From Salinarimonas rosea DSM 21201 (GTDB taxonomy: Bacteria > Pseudomonadota > Alphaproteobacteria > Rhizobiales > Beijerinckiaceae), in NCBI RefSeq assembly GCF_000429045.1, contig NZ_KE386841.1, positions 39,666 to 103,665 on the forward strand: a stretch of 64,000 nt of DNA, written 5' to 3'. The position numbers and the translations under genes are program-made. The notes beneath the pieces were generated by a model, which saw nothing but the letters and a program-made list of their open reading frames with translations, made no database searches and was not told the DNA's origin. Shown piece by piece: positions 9,169 through 16,921 of the stretch (within the stretch, counting starts at the first letter, position 1; each line of letters starts with the position of its first letter).

Positions 9169-11054
9169 GCGGCGACCCGCGACGGCGCGAGCGCGGCGCG
9201 CGGCGAGGTCCCGGGCGCGCCCTCCTTGCGCCCGAGCGCGGCGATCTCCGGCGGCGGCGTGATCTCCTCGGGGATCGAGCACAGCCCCGCGCCGGCGAGC
9301 GCCCGGCCGAAGGCGGGATCGGCCGTCAGGACGGCGAAGGGAATGGCGAGAAGGTAGCCGGCGCACATCACGAGCGCGATCGGCCATGCCGCCGGTACGA
9401 GGGCGAGGACGAGGCCCGTCATCGCGACGCCGAAGGCCGTCGTCGTCCAGAGGGCGCGGGTCGCGTCGCGCCAGGAGAGGCTGTGCGCGTCCCGCGCCTG
9501 GCCGTTCCACACCGTGGCGCGGCCGAAGGCGAGGCCGAGGATGAAGAGCGTCAGCCGCAGCGAGGCGGCGGCGCCGAGGAAGGCGGAGAACACGAACTCG
9601 ATCGCGGCGCTCGCGAGGAAGCGCCGGCGCCCGCCATAGGCGGCCATGCCGCCGGGCGTGAGCGCGACGTCGAGGACGCCGAGCGCCCGCGGTGCGAGCG
9701 ACAGCGAGAGGAAGGCCCCGTAGAAGCCGAGCGCCGCGCCGACGGGGAAGCGCGCGGGGTCCGCCGTCGCGGCCAGCAGGGGCGTCAGCGCCAGGATCAG
9801 CGTCATCGCCGGCACGGCGGCGAACATCATGATGGCGAAGAGGAGCTGCAGCCGGCTCGTCGGCGCGAGGCCCTTCATGCCGACGAGCGTCGGGTGGAGG
9901 TATTGCAGGTTCCCCTGGCACCAGCGCAGGTCCCGCTTGGAGAAGTCGAGGAAGGTCGGCGGGTTGTCCTCCCAGGAGCCGCCCTCCCGCGGCAGAACCC
10001 GCACCTCCCATCCCGCCCGGCGCATCAGCACCGCTTCGATCTGGTCGTGCGAGAGCACCGCGCCCGAGAGCGGGCCACCGCCGGAGAGGACCGGAAGCCG
10101 GCAATGCTCCCGGAACGGCGCGATGCGCACGAGCGCGTTGTGGCCCCAGTAGGGCCCGCAGTCGCCCGTCCACCAGGCGGCGCCGAGCGTGTAGGGGCGC
10201 ATGCCCTGGCGCATGCCGAACTGGAAGATGCGCGCGAAGCCGCTCGGGGAGGGCGCGCCGACGACGAGGCTCTGCAGGATGCCGATCTCCGGATGCGCCT
10301 CCAGGATGCGCGTCATGCGCACGATCTCGGCGCCGGACATGAGGCTGTCGGCATCGAGGGGGAGCATGAATTCGTAGCGCGCACCCCAGCGCTCGAGGAA
10401 GTCGCGGACGTTGCCGGCCTTGAAGCCGACGTTCTGCGTGCGCCTGCGGTAGACGATCCGCGCGCCGGGACCCGCGGCGGCGCGCCAGGCGGCGACCTCG
10501 CTCTCCTCGCGCGCGGCGATCGCCGGGTCGGACGTGTCGCTGAGCACGAACCAGTCGAAGGCGCCGCCCTCGCCGGTCGCCGCGAGGCTGTCGCGCACGA
10601 TCGCGAGCCGGCGGATCGCCCGCGCGGCGTCCTCGTTGCGCAGCGTCATGAAGACCGCGACGCGACCGCGGATCGGCGTGCGGCGATCACCCGCGGCGGC
10701 GAAGGGCGCCACATGGGCGAAGGGGTCGCGCGCGAGCCGGGCGATCGCGAAGCCGATGCCGGCGTTGACGAGGCCGAGCACCGTCCAGGGAGCGCCGAAC
10801 GCGAAGGCGAGGAGCACGACGAGATCGAGTGCGCCGACCCCGTCCGCCGCGAGGATCGCCGCGGCCGGGATCATCAGGGCGAGGAAGCCCGCGAGCGTCA
10901 GCCCCGCGACGAGGAGCCGGCGCCGGCCCGCCGCGTTGGTCTGGACAGGCCGCTCGGCCGTATGGGAAGGAACCGCGCCCGCCGCGTCGCGCTCGCCGCC
11001 CTCCGGGGGAGGGCGGGATCCGATCGGCTCGGTCGGGGGCACGAGATCGTTCAT
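9165..11054 (-). CDS. opgH: Glucan biosynthesis glucosyltransferase H (OpgH/MdoH)
   Basis: Inner-membrane GT2 glucosyltransferase that builds the backbone of osmoregulated periplasmic glucans from UDP-glucose. 629 residues, shorter than the 847 of E. coli but similar to what I recall for alphaproteobacterial forms. Two N-terminal membrane segments are followed by the catalytic domain, with RRRTQNVGFKAGN, LDADSLMSG (acidic metal-binding site), SHDQIEAVLMRRAGW and DLRWCQGNLQ (QxxRW-like). Several membrane segments follow. The ATG at 11054 follows GAGGA with a 7-nt spacer; an upstream in-frame start at 11153 lacks family sequence. The periplasmic partner opgG is absent from the window. The fkbM gene overlaps its 3' end. 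Confidence 0.93.
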   Translation of the reverse strand: MNDLVPPTEPIGSRPPPEGGERDAAGAVPSHTAERPVQTNAAGRRRLLVAGLTLAGFLALMIPAAAILAADGVGALDLVVLLAFAFGAPWTVLGLVNAGIGFAIARLARDPFAHVAPFAAAGDRRTPIRGRVAVFMTLRNEDAARAIRRLAIVRDSLAATGEGGAFDWFVLSDTSDPAIAAREESEVAAWRAAAGPGARIVYRRRTQNVGFKAGNVRDFLERWGARYEFMLPLDADSLMSGAEIVRMTRILEAHPEIGILQSLVVGAPSPSGFARIFQFGMRQGMRPYTLGAAWWTGDCGPYWGHNALVRIAPFREHCRLPVLSGGGPLSGAVLSHDQIEAVLMRRAGWEVRVLPREGGSWEDNPPTFLDFSKRDLRWCQGNLQYLHPTLVGMKGLAPTSRLQLLFAIMMFAAVPAMTLILALTPLLAATADPARFPVGAALGFYGAFLSLSLAPRALGVLDVALTPGGMAAYGGRRRFLASAAIEFVFSAFLGAAASLRLTLFILGLAFGRATVWNGQARDAHSLSWRDATRALWTTTAFGVAMTGLVLALVPAAWPIALVMCAGYLLAIPFAVLTADPAFGRALAGAGLCSIPEEITPPPEIAALGRKEGAPGTSPRAALAPSRVAA

Positions 11055-11122
11055 CGAGCCGTCCTCGGGAACACGCTGGAGGAGCCATGCCGCGCGACGG
11101 CGAGACGAGTGGGAGAGACGCC

Positions 11123-12112
11123 GTGACGGACGCGCCGCCCGGAACGACTGCACGCGCTCTCTGGTACGTCGGCCGCGGCCGAGCGGTTCTGCGCGAGCGG
11201 GGGATTGCGACGAAAAAGCCCGGGGACCTGCGCATCCGCACCCTCTGGAGCGGCATCAGCCGCGGGACCGAGCGGCTCGTGTCGGAGGGGCGGGTGCCCG
11301 CCTCGGAATACGAGCGCATGCGCGCGCCGCTCCAGGAGGGTGCGTTCCCCTTCCCGGTGAAATACGGCTACAACGCCGTCGGCGTCGTGGAGGACGGCCC
11401 GGCGGGGCTCGTGGGGAGGACGGTCTTCGCGCTCGCACCGCATGAGACCGTCTTCGACGCTCCCGGGGCCTTCGTCCAGCCTGTCCCCGATCACGTTCCC
11501 GCGCGCCGCGCGGTGCTCGCCGCCAACATGGAGACCGCGCTCAACGCGCTCTGGGACGGCGGCGCCGGTCCCGGCGACCGCATCGTCGTGGTCGGCGCGG
11601 GCGTGGTCGGGTGCCTCGTCGCGGCGCTCGCCGCGCGCCTGCCCGGGGCCGAGGTGACGCTCGTCGACGTCGACCTCTCGCGCCGCGCGGTGGCCGAGGC
11701 GCTGGGCTGCCGCTTCGCCAAGCCGCTCGATTCGCCCGGCGACGCCGACCTCGTGGTCCACACCTCGGCGACATCGGCGGGGCTCGGCTGCGCGCTCGCC
11801 TGCGCGGGCGACGAGGGGCGCGTCGTCGAGCTCTCCTGGTACGGGGAGGCGACGACGGAGGTCTCGCTCGGCGCGCGCTTCCATTCGGCGCGGCTCTCCC
11901 TCGTCTCGAGCCAGGTCGGTCGCGTCGCGCCCTCCCGGCGCGGGCGCTGGAGCCACGCGCGGCGCCTCGCCAAGGCGCTCGACCTCCTCGGCGACGAGCG
12001 GCTCGATGCGCTGATCACCGACGAGGTCGCCTTCGACGACCTGCCACGGATGCTTCCGAGCCTCCTCGCCCCCGGTGCGCCGGGGCTCGCCACCGCCGTC
12101 CGCTATTCCTGA
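11123..12112 (+). CDS. Zinc-less MDR dehydrogenase, BchC-like
   Basis: Medium-chain dehydrogenase/reductase of about 329 residues with a Rossmann NAD(P) site ([20 protein letters not shown]). The catalytic-zinc cysteine of alcohol dehydrogenases is replaced in [12 protein letters not shown], and the four-cysteine structural zinc lobe is absent, so it should be zinc independent. The [10 protein letters not shown] wording resembles BchC and related reductases. I chose GTG at 11123 (GGGAG 7 nt upstream). An in-frame ATG at 11087 has its GGAGGAG only 2 nt away and would add 12 residues. It is the first gene of a four-gene operon with the PTPS-like gene, a glycosyltransferase and a methyltransferase. 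The substrate is unknown. Confidence 0.75.
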   Translation: MTDAPPGTTARALWYVGRGRAVLRERGIATKKPGDLRIRTLWSGISRGTERLVSEGRVPASEYERMRAPLQEGAFPFPVKYGYNAVGVVEDGPAGLVGRTVFALAPHETVFDAPGAFVQPVPDHVPARRAVLAANMETALNALWDGGAGPGDRIVVVGAGVVGCLVAALAARLPGAEVTLVDVDLSRRAVAEALGCRFAKPLDSPGDADLVVHTSATSAGLGCALACAGDEGRVVELSWYGEATTEVSLGARFHSARLSLVSSQVGRVAPSRRGRWSHARRLAKALDLLGDERLDALITDEVAFDDLPRMLPSLLAPGAPGLATAVRYS

Positions 12113-12135
12113 TATTCTCCGAGGAGACGCTCCCC

Positions 12136-12534
12136 ATGTTCGCCGTCGAGGTCCGCGACCACATCATGATCGCCCACAGCTTCAAGGGGGACCTGTTCGG
12201 CCCCGCGCAGGCGCTGCACGGGGCGACCTTCGTCATCGACGTCGCCTTCTTCCGCGAGACGCTGACCGAGGACGGCGTCGTCGTCGACATCGGCCGCGCG
12301 CACGAGGCGCTGAAGGCCACGCTAGGCCCGCTCAACTACAGGAACCTCGACGAGGTGCCGGAATTCGCGGGGAAGAACACGACGACCGAGTTCCTGTGCA
12401 AGCACGTCTTCGACGCCATGGCCGCGGCATCCCGGAAGGGTGCGCTCGGGCCGGGCGGGGAGGGGATCGCGCGGATCCGCGTCTCGATCGAGGAGAGCCA
12501 CGTGGCGCGCGCCTGGTACGAGGCGGCGCTCTGA
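12136..12534 (+). CDS. 6-pyruvoyl-tetrahydropterin-synthase/QueD-like protein, atypical active site
   Basis: 132 residues with the T-fold of the PTPS/QueD family: IAHSF (His14, first zinc ligand), LHGATF (His28, with Ala30 where the canonical HGH motif has the third zinc histidine), [19 protein letters not shown] (like the family NPTSEN) and IEES (Glu119, pterin anchor). The usual catalytic Cys four residues before HGH is Ala24 here. Ordinary QueD or PTPS chemistry is therefore doubtful, although pterin binding may be kept. GAGGAG precedes the ATG. It lies 23 bp after the MDR gene and 2 bp before the glycosyltransferase. It could bind or convert a pterin-like intermediate; this is inference. 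Confidence 0.8.
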   Translation: MFAVEVRDHIMIAHSFKGDLFGPAQALHGATFVIDVAFFRETLTEDGVVVDIGRAHEALKATLGPLNYRNLDEVPEFAGKNTTTEFLCKHVFDAMAAASRKGALGPGGEGIARIRVSIEESHVARAWYEAAL

Positions 12535-12536
12535 CG

Positions 12537-13604
12537 ATGACGCGGCTCCAGGCGGCCTTCGCCATCCCCGGTGCGCTGGAGACGGCGACGGGGGGATACG
12601 CCTATGCGCGCGCGGTGCTCGCCCGGCTGCCGGATCACGGCGTCGCGCCCGTCGTCGTGCGCCTGCCGGACGGCTTCCCGCATCCGACGACGCGGGACGT
12701 GGTCGAGAGCGCGCGGCTGCTCGCGAGCGTCCCTGCCGACGCGGCGCTCCTCGTCGACGGGCTCGCCTACGGCGCCCTGCCGGCGGCGGCGCTCGACGCG
12801 CTGGCGCGCCCGCTCGTGGCGCTCGTCCACCATCCGCTCGCGCTCGAGACCGGCCTCTCGCCGGAGCGTGCGGCGGCACTCGTCGAGAGCGAGCGGCGGG
12901 CGCTGGCGCGGGCGACGCGAATCGTCGCGGCGAGCCCGACGACGGCGCGCACGCTCGTCGCGGACTACGGCGTGCCGTCCGAGCGGCTGAGCGTCGCCCT
13001 GCCGGGCACCGAGCCGGCGCCGCGGGCGACCGGGGCCCCGGCCGGGGCGCCGCCGGCGCTGATCGCGGTCGGCGCGATCTCGCCCCGCAAGGGCTTCGAC
13101 GTCCTGATCGCCGCGCTCGCCCGTCTGGCCGAGAGGCCGTGGCGCCTCGCGATCGTCGGGCCGACCGATCGCGACCCCGCCACCGCGGCGGCCTTGCGGA
13201 AGCAGGCGCAGGCGGCCGGGCTCGCCGAGCGCATCCGCTTCACCGGCGCCGTCGACGCCGCGACGCGGGACGCCCTGCTGGCGGAAGCAGACGTCTTCGT
13301 CTCCGCCTCCCTCTACGAGGGCTACGGCATGGTTCTGGCGGAGGCGATGGCGCGGGGCCTGCCCGTCGTCGCCTCGACCGGCGGCGCCGCCGCCGAGACC
13401 GTGCCGGATGCCGCCGCGCTGAAGGTGCCCCCCGGCGACGTCGACGCGCTCGCGGCGGCGCTGGCGTGCCTCCTCGACGAGCCGGAGACCCGCGCGCGGC
13501 TCGCCGCCGCGTCCTGGGAGGCCGGCGCGGCCCTGCCGCGCTGGGACGACACCGCCGCGCGCATCGCCGACGCCCTGCGCCAGAGCCTGGAGACGAATGG
13601 ATGA
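12537..13604 (+). CDS. GT4-family glycosyltransferase
   Basis: GT-B fold retaining glycosyltransferase of 355 residues. The C-terminal half carries the nucleotide-sugar site: VGAISPRKGFDVLIAAL, RIRFTGAVD, and SASLYEGYGMVLAEAMARGLPVVAS with the family Glu residues. The N terminus shows the GGYAYAR loop. No membrane segment is seen, so it should act in the cytoplasm or at the membrane surface. The gene starts 2 bp after the PTPS-like gene and its stop overlaps the next ATG (ATGA), so all three downstream genes look co-translated. The acceptor is unknown; the context suggests the product of the MDR/PTPS-like pair. Confidence 0.87.
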   Translation: MTRLQAAFAIPGALETATGGYAYARAVLARLPDHGVAPVVVRLPDGFPHPTTRDVVESARLLASVPADAALLVDGLAYGALPAAALDALARPLVALVHHPLALETGLSPERAAALVESERRALARATRIVAASPTTARTLVADYGVPSERLSVALPGTEPAPRATGAPAGAPPALIAVGAISPRKGFDVLIAALARLAERPWRLAIVGPTDRDPATAAALRKQAQAAGLAERIRFTGAVDAATRDALLAEADVFVSASLYEGYGMVLAEAMARGLPVVASTGGAAAETVPDAAALKVPPGDVDALAAALACLLDEPETRARLAAASWEAGAALPRWDDTAARIADALRQSLETNG

Positions 13605-14443
13605 GCGGCTTCTCGCCCGATTGGCTCGACTTGCGCGAGCCGGCGGACCACCGCGCCCGCGACCGCGGGCTCGAGGCGCGCCTCGCCTCCTGCCTCGCGG
13701 ATCGCGACGCGGTGCATGTGGTCGACCTCGGCTGCGGCCTCGGCTCGAACCTGCGCGGCCTCTACCGCGCGCTGCCGGCGCGGCAATCCTGGCGGCTCGT
13801 GGACCACGATCCCGCGCTCCTCGCCGGCGCCCGCATCCGGCTCGCGGCCTGGGCGGACGTCGTCCTCGCGGACGGGGCGGACGGGCTGAGTCTGGAGAAG
13901 AACGGGCGGCGGCTCGACGTCGCCTTCGCGCAGGCGGACCTCTCGAACGATCTCGACGCGGCGCTCGGCGAGGCTCCGGACCTCGTCACCGCCGCGGCCC
14001 TGTTCGACCTGTGCGGCGAGGCCTTCATCGCGCGTTTCGCCCGGGCCGTGGTGGCGCGCGAAGCGCTGTTCCACACGGTGCTGACCTACGACGGCCGCGA
14101 GGCCTGGGAGCCGCCGCATCCGCTCGACGCCGCGTTCCGTGCCGCCTTCGTGGCGCATCAGGGCGAGGACAAGGGCTTCGGCACCGCCGCCGGCCCCGCC
14201 GCGACCCGCCGGCTCGCCTCCGCCTTCGCGGGGGAAGGCTACGCGACGCATCTCGGCGTGAGCCCGTGGCGGCTCGTCGCCCCGCGCGATGCGGCCCTGA
14301 TCCGGGCGCTCGCCGAGGGGCAGGCCTCGGCCGTGGCGGAGACGGGGCGGCTGGCGACGGTCGAGGTCGAGGCCTGGCGCGCGGCCCGCGTCGCCGCGTC
14401 GGCGGCCACGATCGGCCACGCGGACCTGTTCTGCCGCCCGTGA
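13601..14443 (+). CDS. Class I SAM-dependent methyltransferase
   Basis: 280 residues with motif I VVDLGCGLGSNLRG (about residues 33-46), followed by the acidic residue of motif II in WRLVDHDPALL and by AQADLS and FDLCGEAF. No close named family is recognised. The start codon sits in the stop of the glycosyltransferase (ATGA), making it the fourth gene of the MDR-PTPS-GT4 operon. The operon ends here, convergent with the DUF2293-like gene 10 bp away. A role in methylating the operon's product is inferred from context only. Confidence 0.82.
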   Translation: MSGFSPDWLDLREPADHRARDRGLEARLASCLADRDAVHVVDLGCGLGSNLRGLYRALPARQSWRLVDHDPALLAGARIRLAAWADVVLADGADGLSLEKNGRRLDVAFAQADLSNDLDAALGEAPDLVTAAALFDLCGEAFIARFARAVVAREALFHTVLTYDGREAWEPPHPLDAAFRAAFVAHQGEDKGFGTAAGPAATRRLASAFAGEGYATHLGVSPWRLVAPRDAALIRALAEGQASAVAETGRLATVEVEAWRAARVAASAATIGHADLFCRP

Positions 14444-14453
14444 GCGGGGCGGA

Positions 14454-14831
14454 TCAGCTCTCCAGCGGGCGGCGGCAGCCCCAGCAGGCGAGGATCTCCG
14501 TGGTCTCGTCGGCGACGAAGTGGCGGGCGCTGTCGCGGTCGTAGCCTTCCGCCAGCAGAGCGTCGTAATCCGTCAGCACGTGGCGGACGTAGGAGACCAT
14601 GGAGAGCCAGGCGGCGGTCTCGGGGCTCGCGCCGGCGAGGCCGCGGCTGCCGAGGGCGTGGTCGAGGATCGCCTCGCGCTCGAACTCGGGCGCGTCCGGC
14701 GCCAGCCGGTCGAGCGCCTCGCCGATCCGGGCACGCTTGCCGCTCACGACGCCCACCGACGGAAGCGCCGCGCGAACGGCGCTCGACGGGAGGAAGGTCC
14801 GGGACGGGGCAAAGGACATGGGATCGGACAT
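14454..14831 (-). CDS. DUF2293-like small protein
   Basis: 125 residues. The C-terminal two thirds (MVSYVRHVLTDYDALLAEG, then SARHFVADETTEIL) resemble the DUF2293 pattern of a basic helix, TDYD, and a second helix ending near a Trp. The final CWGCRRP has a Cys pair. Function unknown. The ATG at 14831 is preceded by GGAGG with a 7-nt spacer, which decides it over an in-frame start at 14861. Transcribed divergently from the DUF427 gene, with a 141-bp shared upstream region that is locally AT-richer (around 14880-14965). Confidence 0.62.
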   Translation of the reverse strand: MSDPMSFAPSRTFLPSSAVRAALPSVGVVSGKRARIGEALDRLAPDAPEFEREAILDHALGSRGLAGASPETAAWLSMVSYVRHVLTDYDALLAEGYDRDSARHFVADETTEILACWGCRRPLES

Positions 14832-14972
14832 GATGTCGCCTCCTGCTGCGCGTGCAGGCATCGGACCCGTTCATCGACTGTTAAGCAACATGCAAAGCCG
14901 CACCGGGAAGGACTCGCCGATCCCCGGGAACCCGGATCGATTCGCAACAAAAGATAAAGCGAGGCGCGCGTC

Positions 14973-15473
14973 ATGCCGAAGCCACCCGTTCCGACTCCGC
15001 CGGCGCCCGGCCAGGAGAGCGTCTGGGACTATCCCCGCCCGGCGATCTGCGAGCCGACCGCGTCGGTGCTGGAGGTCGTCCTCGGCGGGCGGACGATCGC
15101 CCGCACGCGCCGCGGTTTTCGCGTGCTGGAGACCTCGCACCCGCCATCCTACTACTTCCCGCCCGACGATGTCGACGCGGGCGTGCTGGTGGCCGCCGGT
15201 GGCGGTTCGATCTGCGAGTGGAAGGGGCAGGCCGCCTATTTCGACGTGGTCTGCGGCGCGGTGCGGGCGCCGCGGGCCGCCTGGTCCTACCCCCGGCCGA
15301 CGCCACCGTTCCGGCCGATGGCCGGCTTCACGACCTTCTACCCGGCCCTGATGGAAGGCTGCTTCGTCGACGGCGAGCGGGTCGTGCCGCAGGAGGGCGG
15401 GTTCTACGGTGGCTGGATCACCTCGCGGGTGGCGGGCCCGTTCAAGGGCGGGCCGGGCACCCGGTTCTGGTGA
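14973..15473 (+). CDS. DUF427 domain protein
   Basis: 166 residues of the DUF427 family, small beta-rich proteins of unknown function that are common in proteobacteria and actinobacteria. Family motifs seen: VWDYPRPA near the N terminus, SHPPSYYFPPDDV, CEWKGQAAYFDV, and WSYPRPTPPF with a late FYP. A single domain fills most of the protein. It is not in an operon: upstream is a divergent gene and downstream a convergent SDR gene 13 bp away. Confidence 0.88.
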   Translation: MPKPPVPTPPAPGQESVWDYPRPAICEPTASVLEVVLGGRTIARTRRGFRVLETSHPPSYYFPPDDVDAGVLVAAGGGSICEWKGQAAYFDVVCGAVRAPRAAWSYPRPTPPFRPMAGFTTFYPALMEGCFVDGERVVPQEGGFYGGWITSRVAGPFKGGPGTRFW

Positions 15474-15486
15474 GCGGGCGCGCGGC

Positions 15487-16287
15487 TCAGGTCGTCGTCA
15501 TCACCGAGCCCCCGTCGACGCGCCAGTTCGCGCCCACGACGTAGCTCGCCCGCTCCGAGCAGAGGAAGGCGATCACGGCGGCGACCTCCTCCGGGCGCCC
15601 GCGCCGCCCCGTGACGATCCCCGGCCGTTTCTCCGCGAGGAAGCCCTCGATCGCCTGCGCGCGATCGGTGCCCTCCTCGGCGGCCTTCGCGTCCATCATC
15701 TTGTCCGTCATCGGCGTCGCGACGAAGGCGGGGGAGACCACGTTCACGTTGACGCCGTCCGGCCCGAACGCCTTCGACAGGCTCTTGCCGAGCGCGTCGA
15801 TGCCGGCCTTGGCGACGTCGTAGGGCATCTCCTCCGGGTAGGGCTGCACGGCGTTCTCCGACGAGATCAGCACGAGCCGGCCCCAGCCCTTGGCGCGCAT
15901 CCCCGGGAGGAAGGCTCGCGCCACCCGCACCGCGCTCATCAGGTCGACCTCGAGCACCTCCCGCCAGCCCGCGTCGTCGATCTCGAGGAAGTCGCCGGTC
16001 GGCCCCGTCGTCCCGGCGGCGTGGACGACGATGTCGGGCGCGCCGAGCCGCTCCTCGGCCTGCGCCTTCAGCCGCCCGACCTCGTCGAGACTGGTGAGGT
16101 CCGCGGTGAAGGGCTCGCAGCGCCCGCGCGCCGAGAGTGCGTGCGCCGCCCCCGCGAGCTCCTCGCCGGTCCTGTCGCACAGGGCGATGTGCGCGCCTTC
16201 CTCCATGAGGATGCGCGCGGTCTCCCGGCCCATGCCGGAATCGCCGCCGGTGACGAGGGCGATCTTGCCGTCGAGATCGAGCTTCAT
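15487..16287 (-). CDS. SDR-family oxidoreductase
   Basis: Classical short-chain dehydrogenase/reductase of 266 residues. The cofactor motif is TGGDSGMGRETA (TGxxxGxG), HAAG replaces the usual NNAG, and the catalytic Ser is in LISSENA. The YxxxK pair is in YDVAKAG, and the C-terminal VDGGSV is present. The ATG at 16287 has GGAGAG 6-7 nt upstream; an upstream in-frame region to 16989 runs through the neighbouring genes in antisense and is not used. Substrate unknown. The gene is divergent from the DUF1810 gene. Confidence 0.88.
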   Translation of the reverse strand: MKLDLDGKIALVTGGDSGMGRETARILMEEGAHIALCDRTGEELAGAAHALSARGRCEPFTADLTSLDEVGRLKAQAEERLGAPDIVVHAAGTTGPTGDFLEIDDAGWREVLEVDLMSAVRVARAFLPGMRAKGWGRLVLISSENAVQPYPEEMPYDVAKAGIDALGKSLSKAFGPDGVNVNVVSPAFVATPMTDKMMDAKAAEEGTDRAQAIEGFLAEKRPGIVTGRRGRPEEVAAVIAFLCSERASYVVGANWRVDGGSVMTTT

Positions 16288-16374
16288 GGGGTCTCTCCGA
16301 TTGGTCGCTCGGGTGTATGCTGTGGGCGAGCGAACGCGGCCGTGGCCTCCGGCGTTGCGGCGGCGCGCGGTCGC

Positions 16375-16414
16375 GGGGCCACAAGTCGGGGGGCCACGAG
16401 TCGGGGGCCACGAG
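16375..16414. repeat. Short tandem repeat upstream of DUF1810 gene
   Basis: Three near-identical copies of GGGGCCAC(A/G)AGTCG start at 16375, 16390 and 16404; the third is cut short. They sit between the divergent SDR and DUF1810 genes, 11 bp before the DUF1810 start codon, overlapping its probable leader. They may be slippage repeats or operator copies; no regulator can be named. Confidence 0.55.
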
Positions 16415-16425
16415 GAGAGGGCGAG

Positions 16426-16863
16426 ATGGCGGACGACTACGACCTCGCGCGCTTCGTCGCGGCGCAGGAGCCGGTCTGGGCGGAAGTGCGCGCCGAGCTC
16501 GCCGCGGGCGCGAAGCGGTCGCACTGGATGTGGTTCGTCTTCCCGCAGCTCGCGGCGCTCGGCCGCAGCGCCACCGCGCGCCGCTACGGCCTGTCCGGCC
16601 TCGGCGAGGCGCGCGCCTATCTCGCCCATCCGCTGCTCGGACCCCGCCTGCGCGAGGCCGTCCGCCTCCTCCTGCCTCACGAAGGCGCCGACATCCACGC
16701 CATCCTCGGCAGCCCCGACGACCTCAAGCTGCGCTCCTGCCTGACGCTGTTCCGGGAGGCCACGGACGACGAGGCGGACGCGGCGCTGTTCCAGCGCGGG
16801 CTCGACGCGTTCTACGGCGGGCGCGCGGACGCGGCGACGCTGGAGATCCTCGGTCGCGGGTGA
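16426..16863 (+). CDS. DUF1810 family protein
   Basis: 145 residues of the DUF1810 (calpastatin-like) family. The hallmark SHWMWFVFPQLAALGRS is at about residues 32-48, preceded by DLARFVAAQEP and followed by ARAYLAHPLLGPRLREA and KLRSCLTLF. Function unknown. The ATG follows GGAGAGGGCGAG. The P450 gene begins 58 bp downstream in the same direction; co-transcription is possible but there is no functional link known to me. Confidence 0.9.
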   Translation: MADDYDLARFVAAQEPVWAEVRAELAAGAKRSHWMWFVFPQLAALGRSATARRYGLSGLGEARAYLAHPLLGPRLREAVRLLLPHEGADIHAILGSPDDLKLRSCLTLFREATDDEADAALFQRGLDAFYGGRADAATLEILGRG

Positions 16864-16921
16864 TGCGAACCGCCGCGACGGCACGGGCGTTCGCCTCCAC
16901 CAGCAGCGAAGAGGCCGCCCC

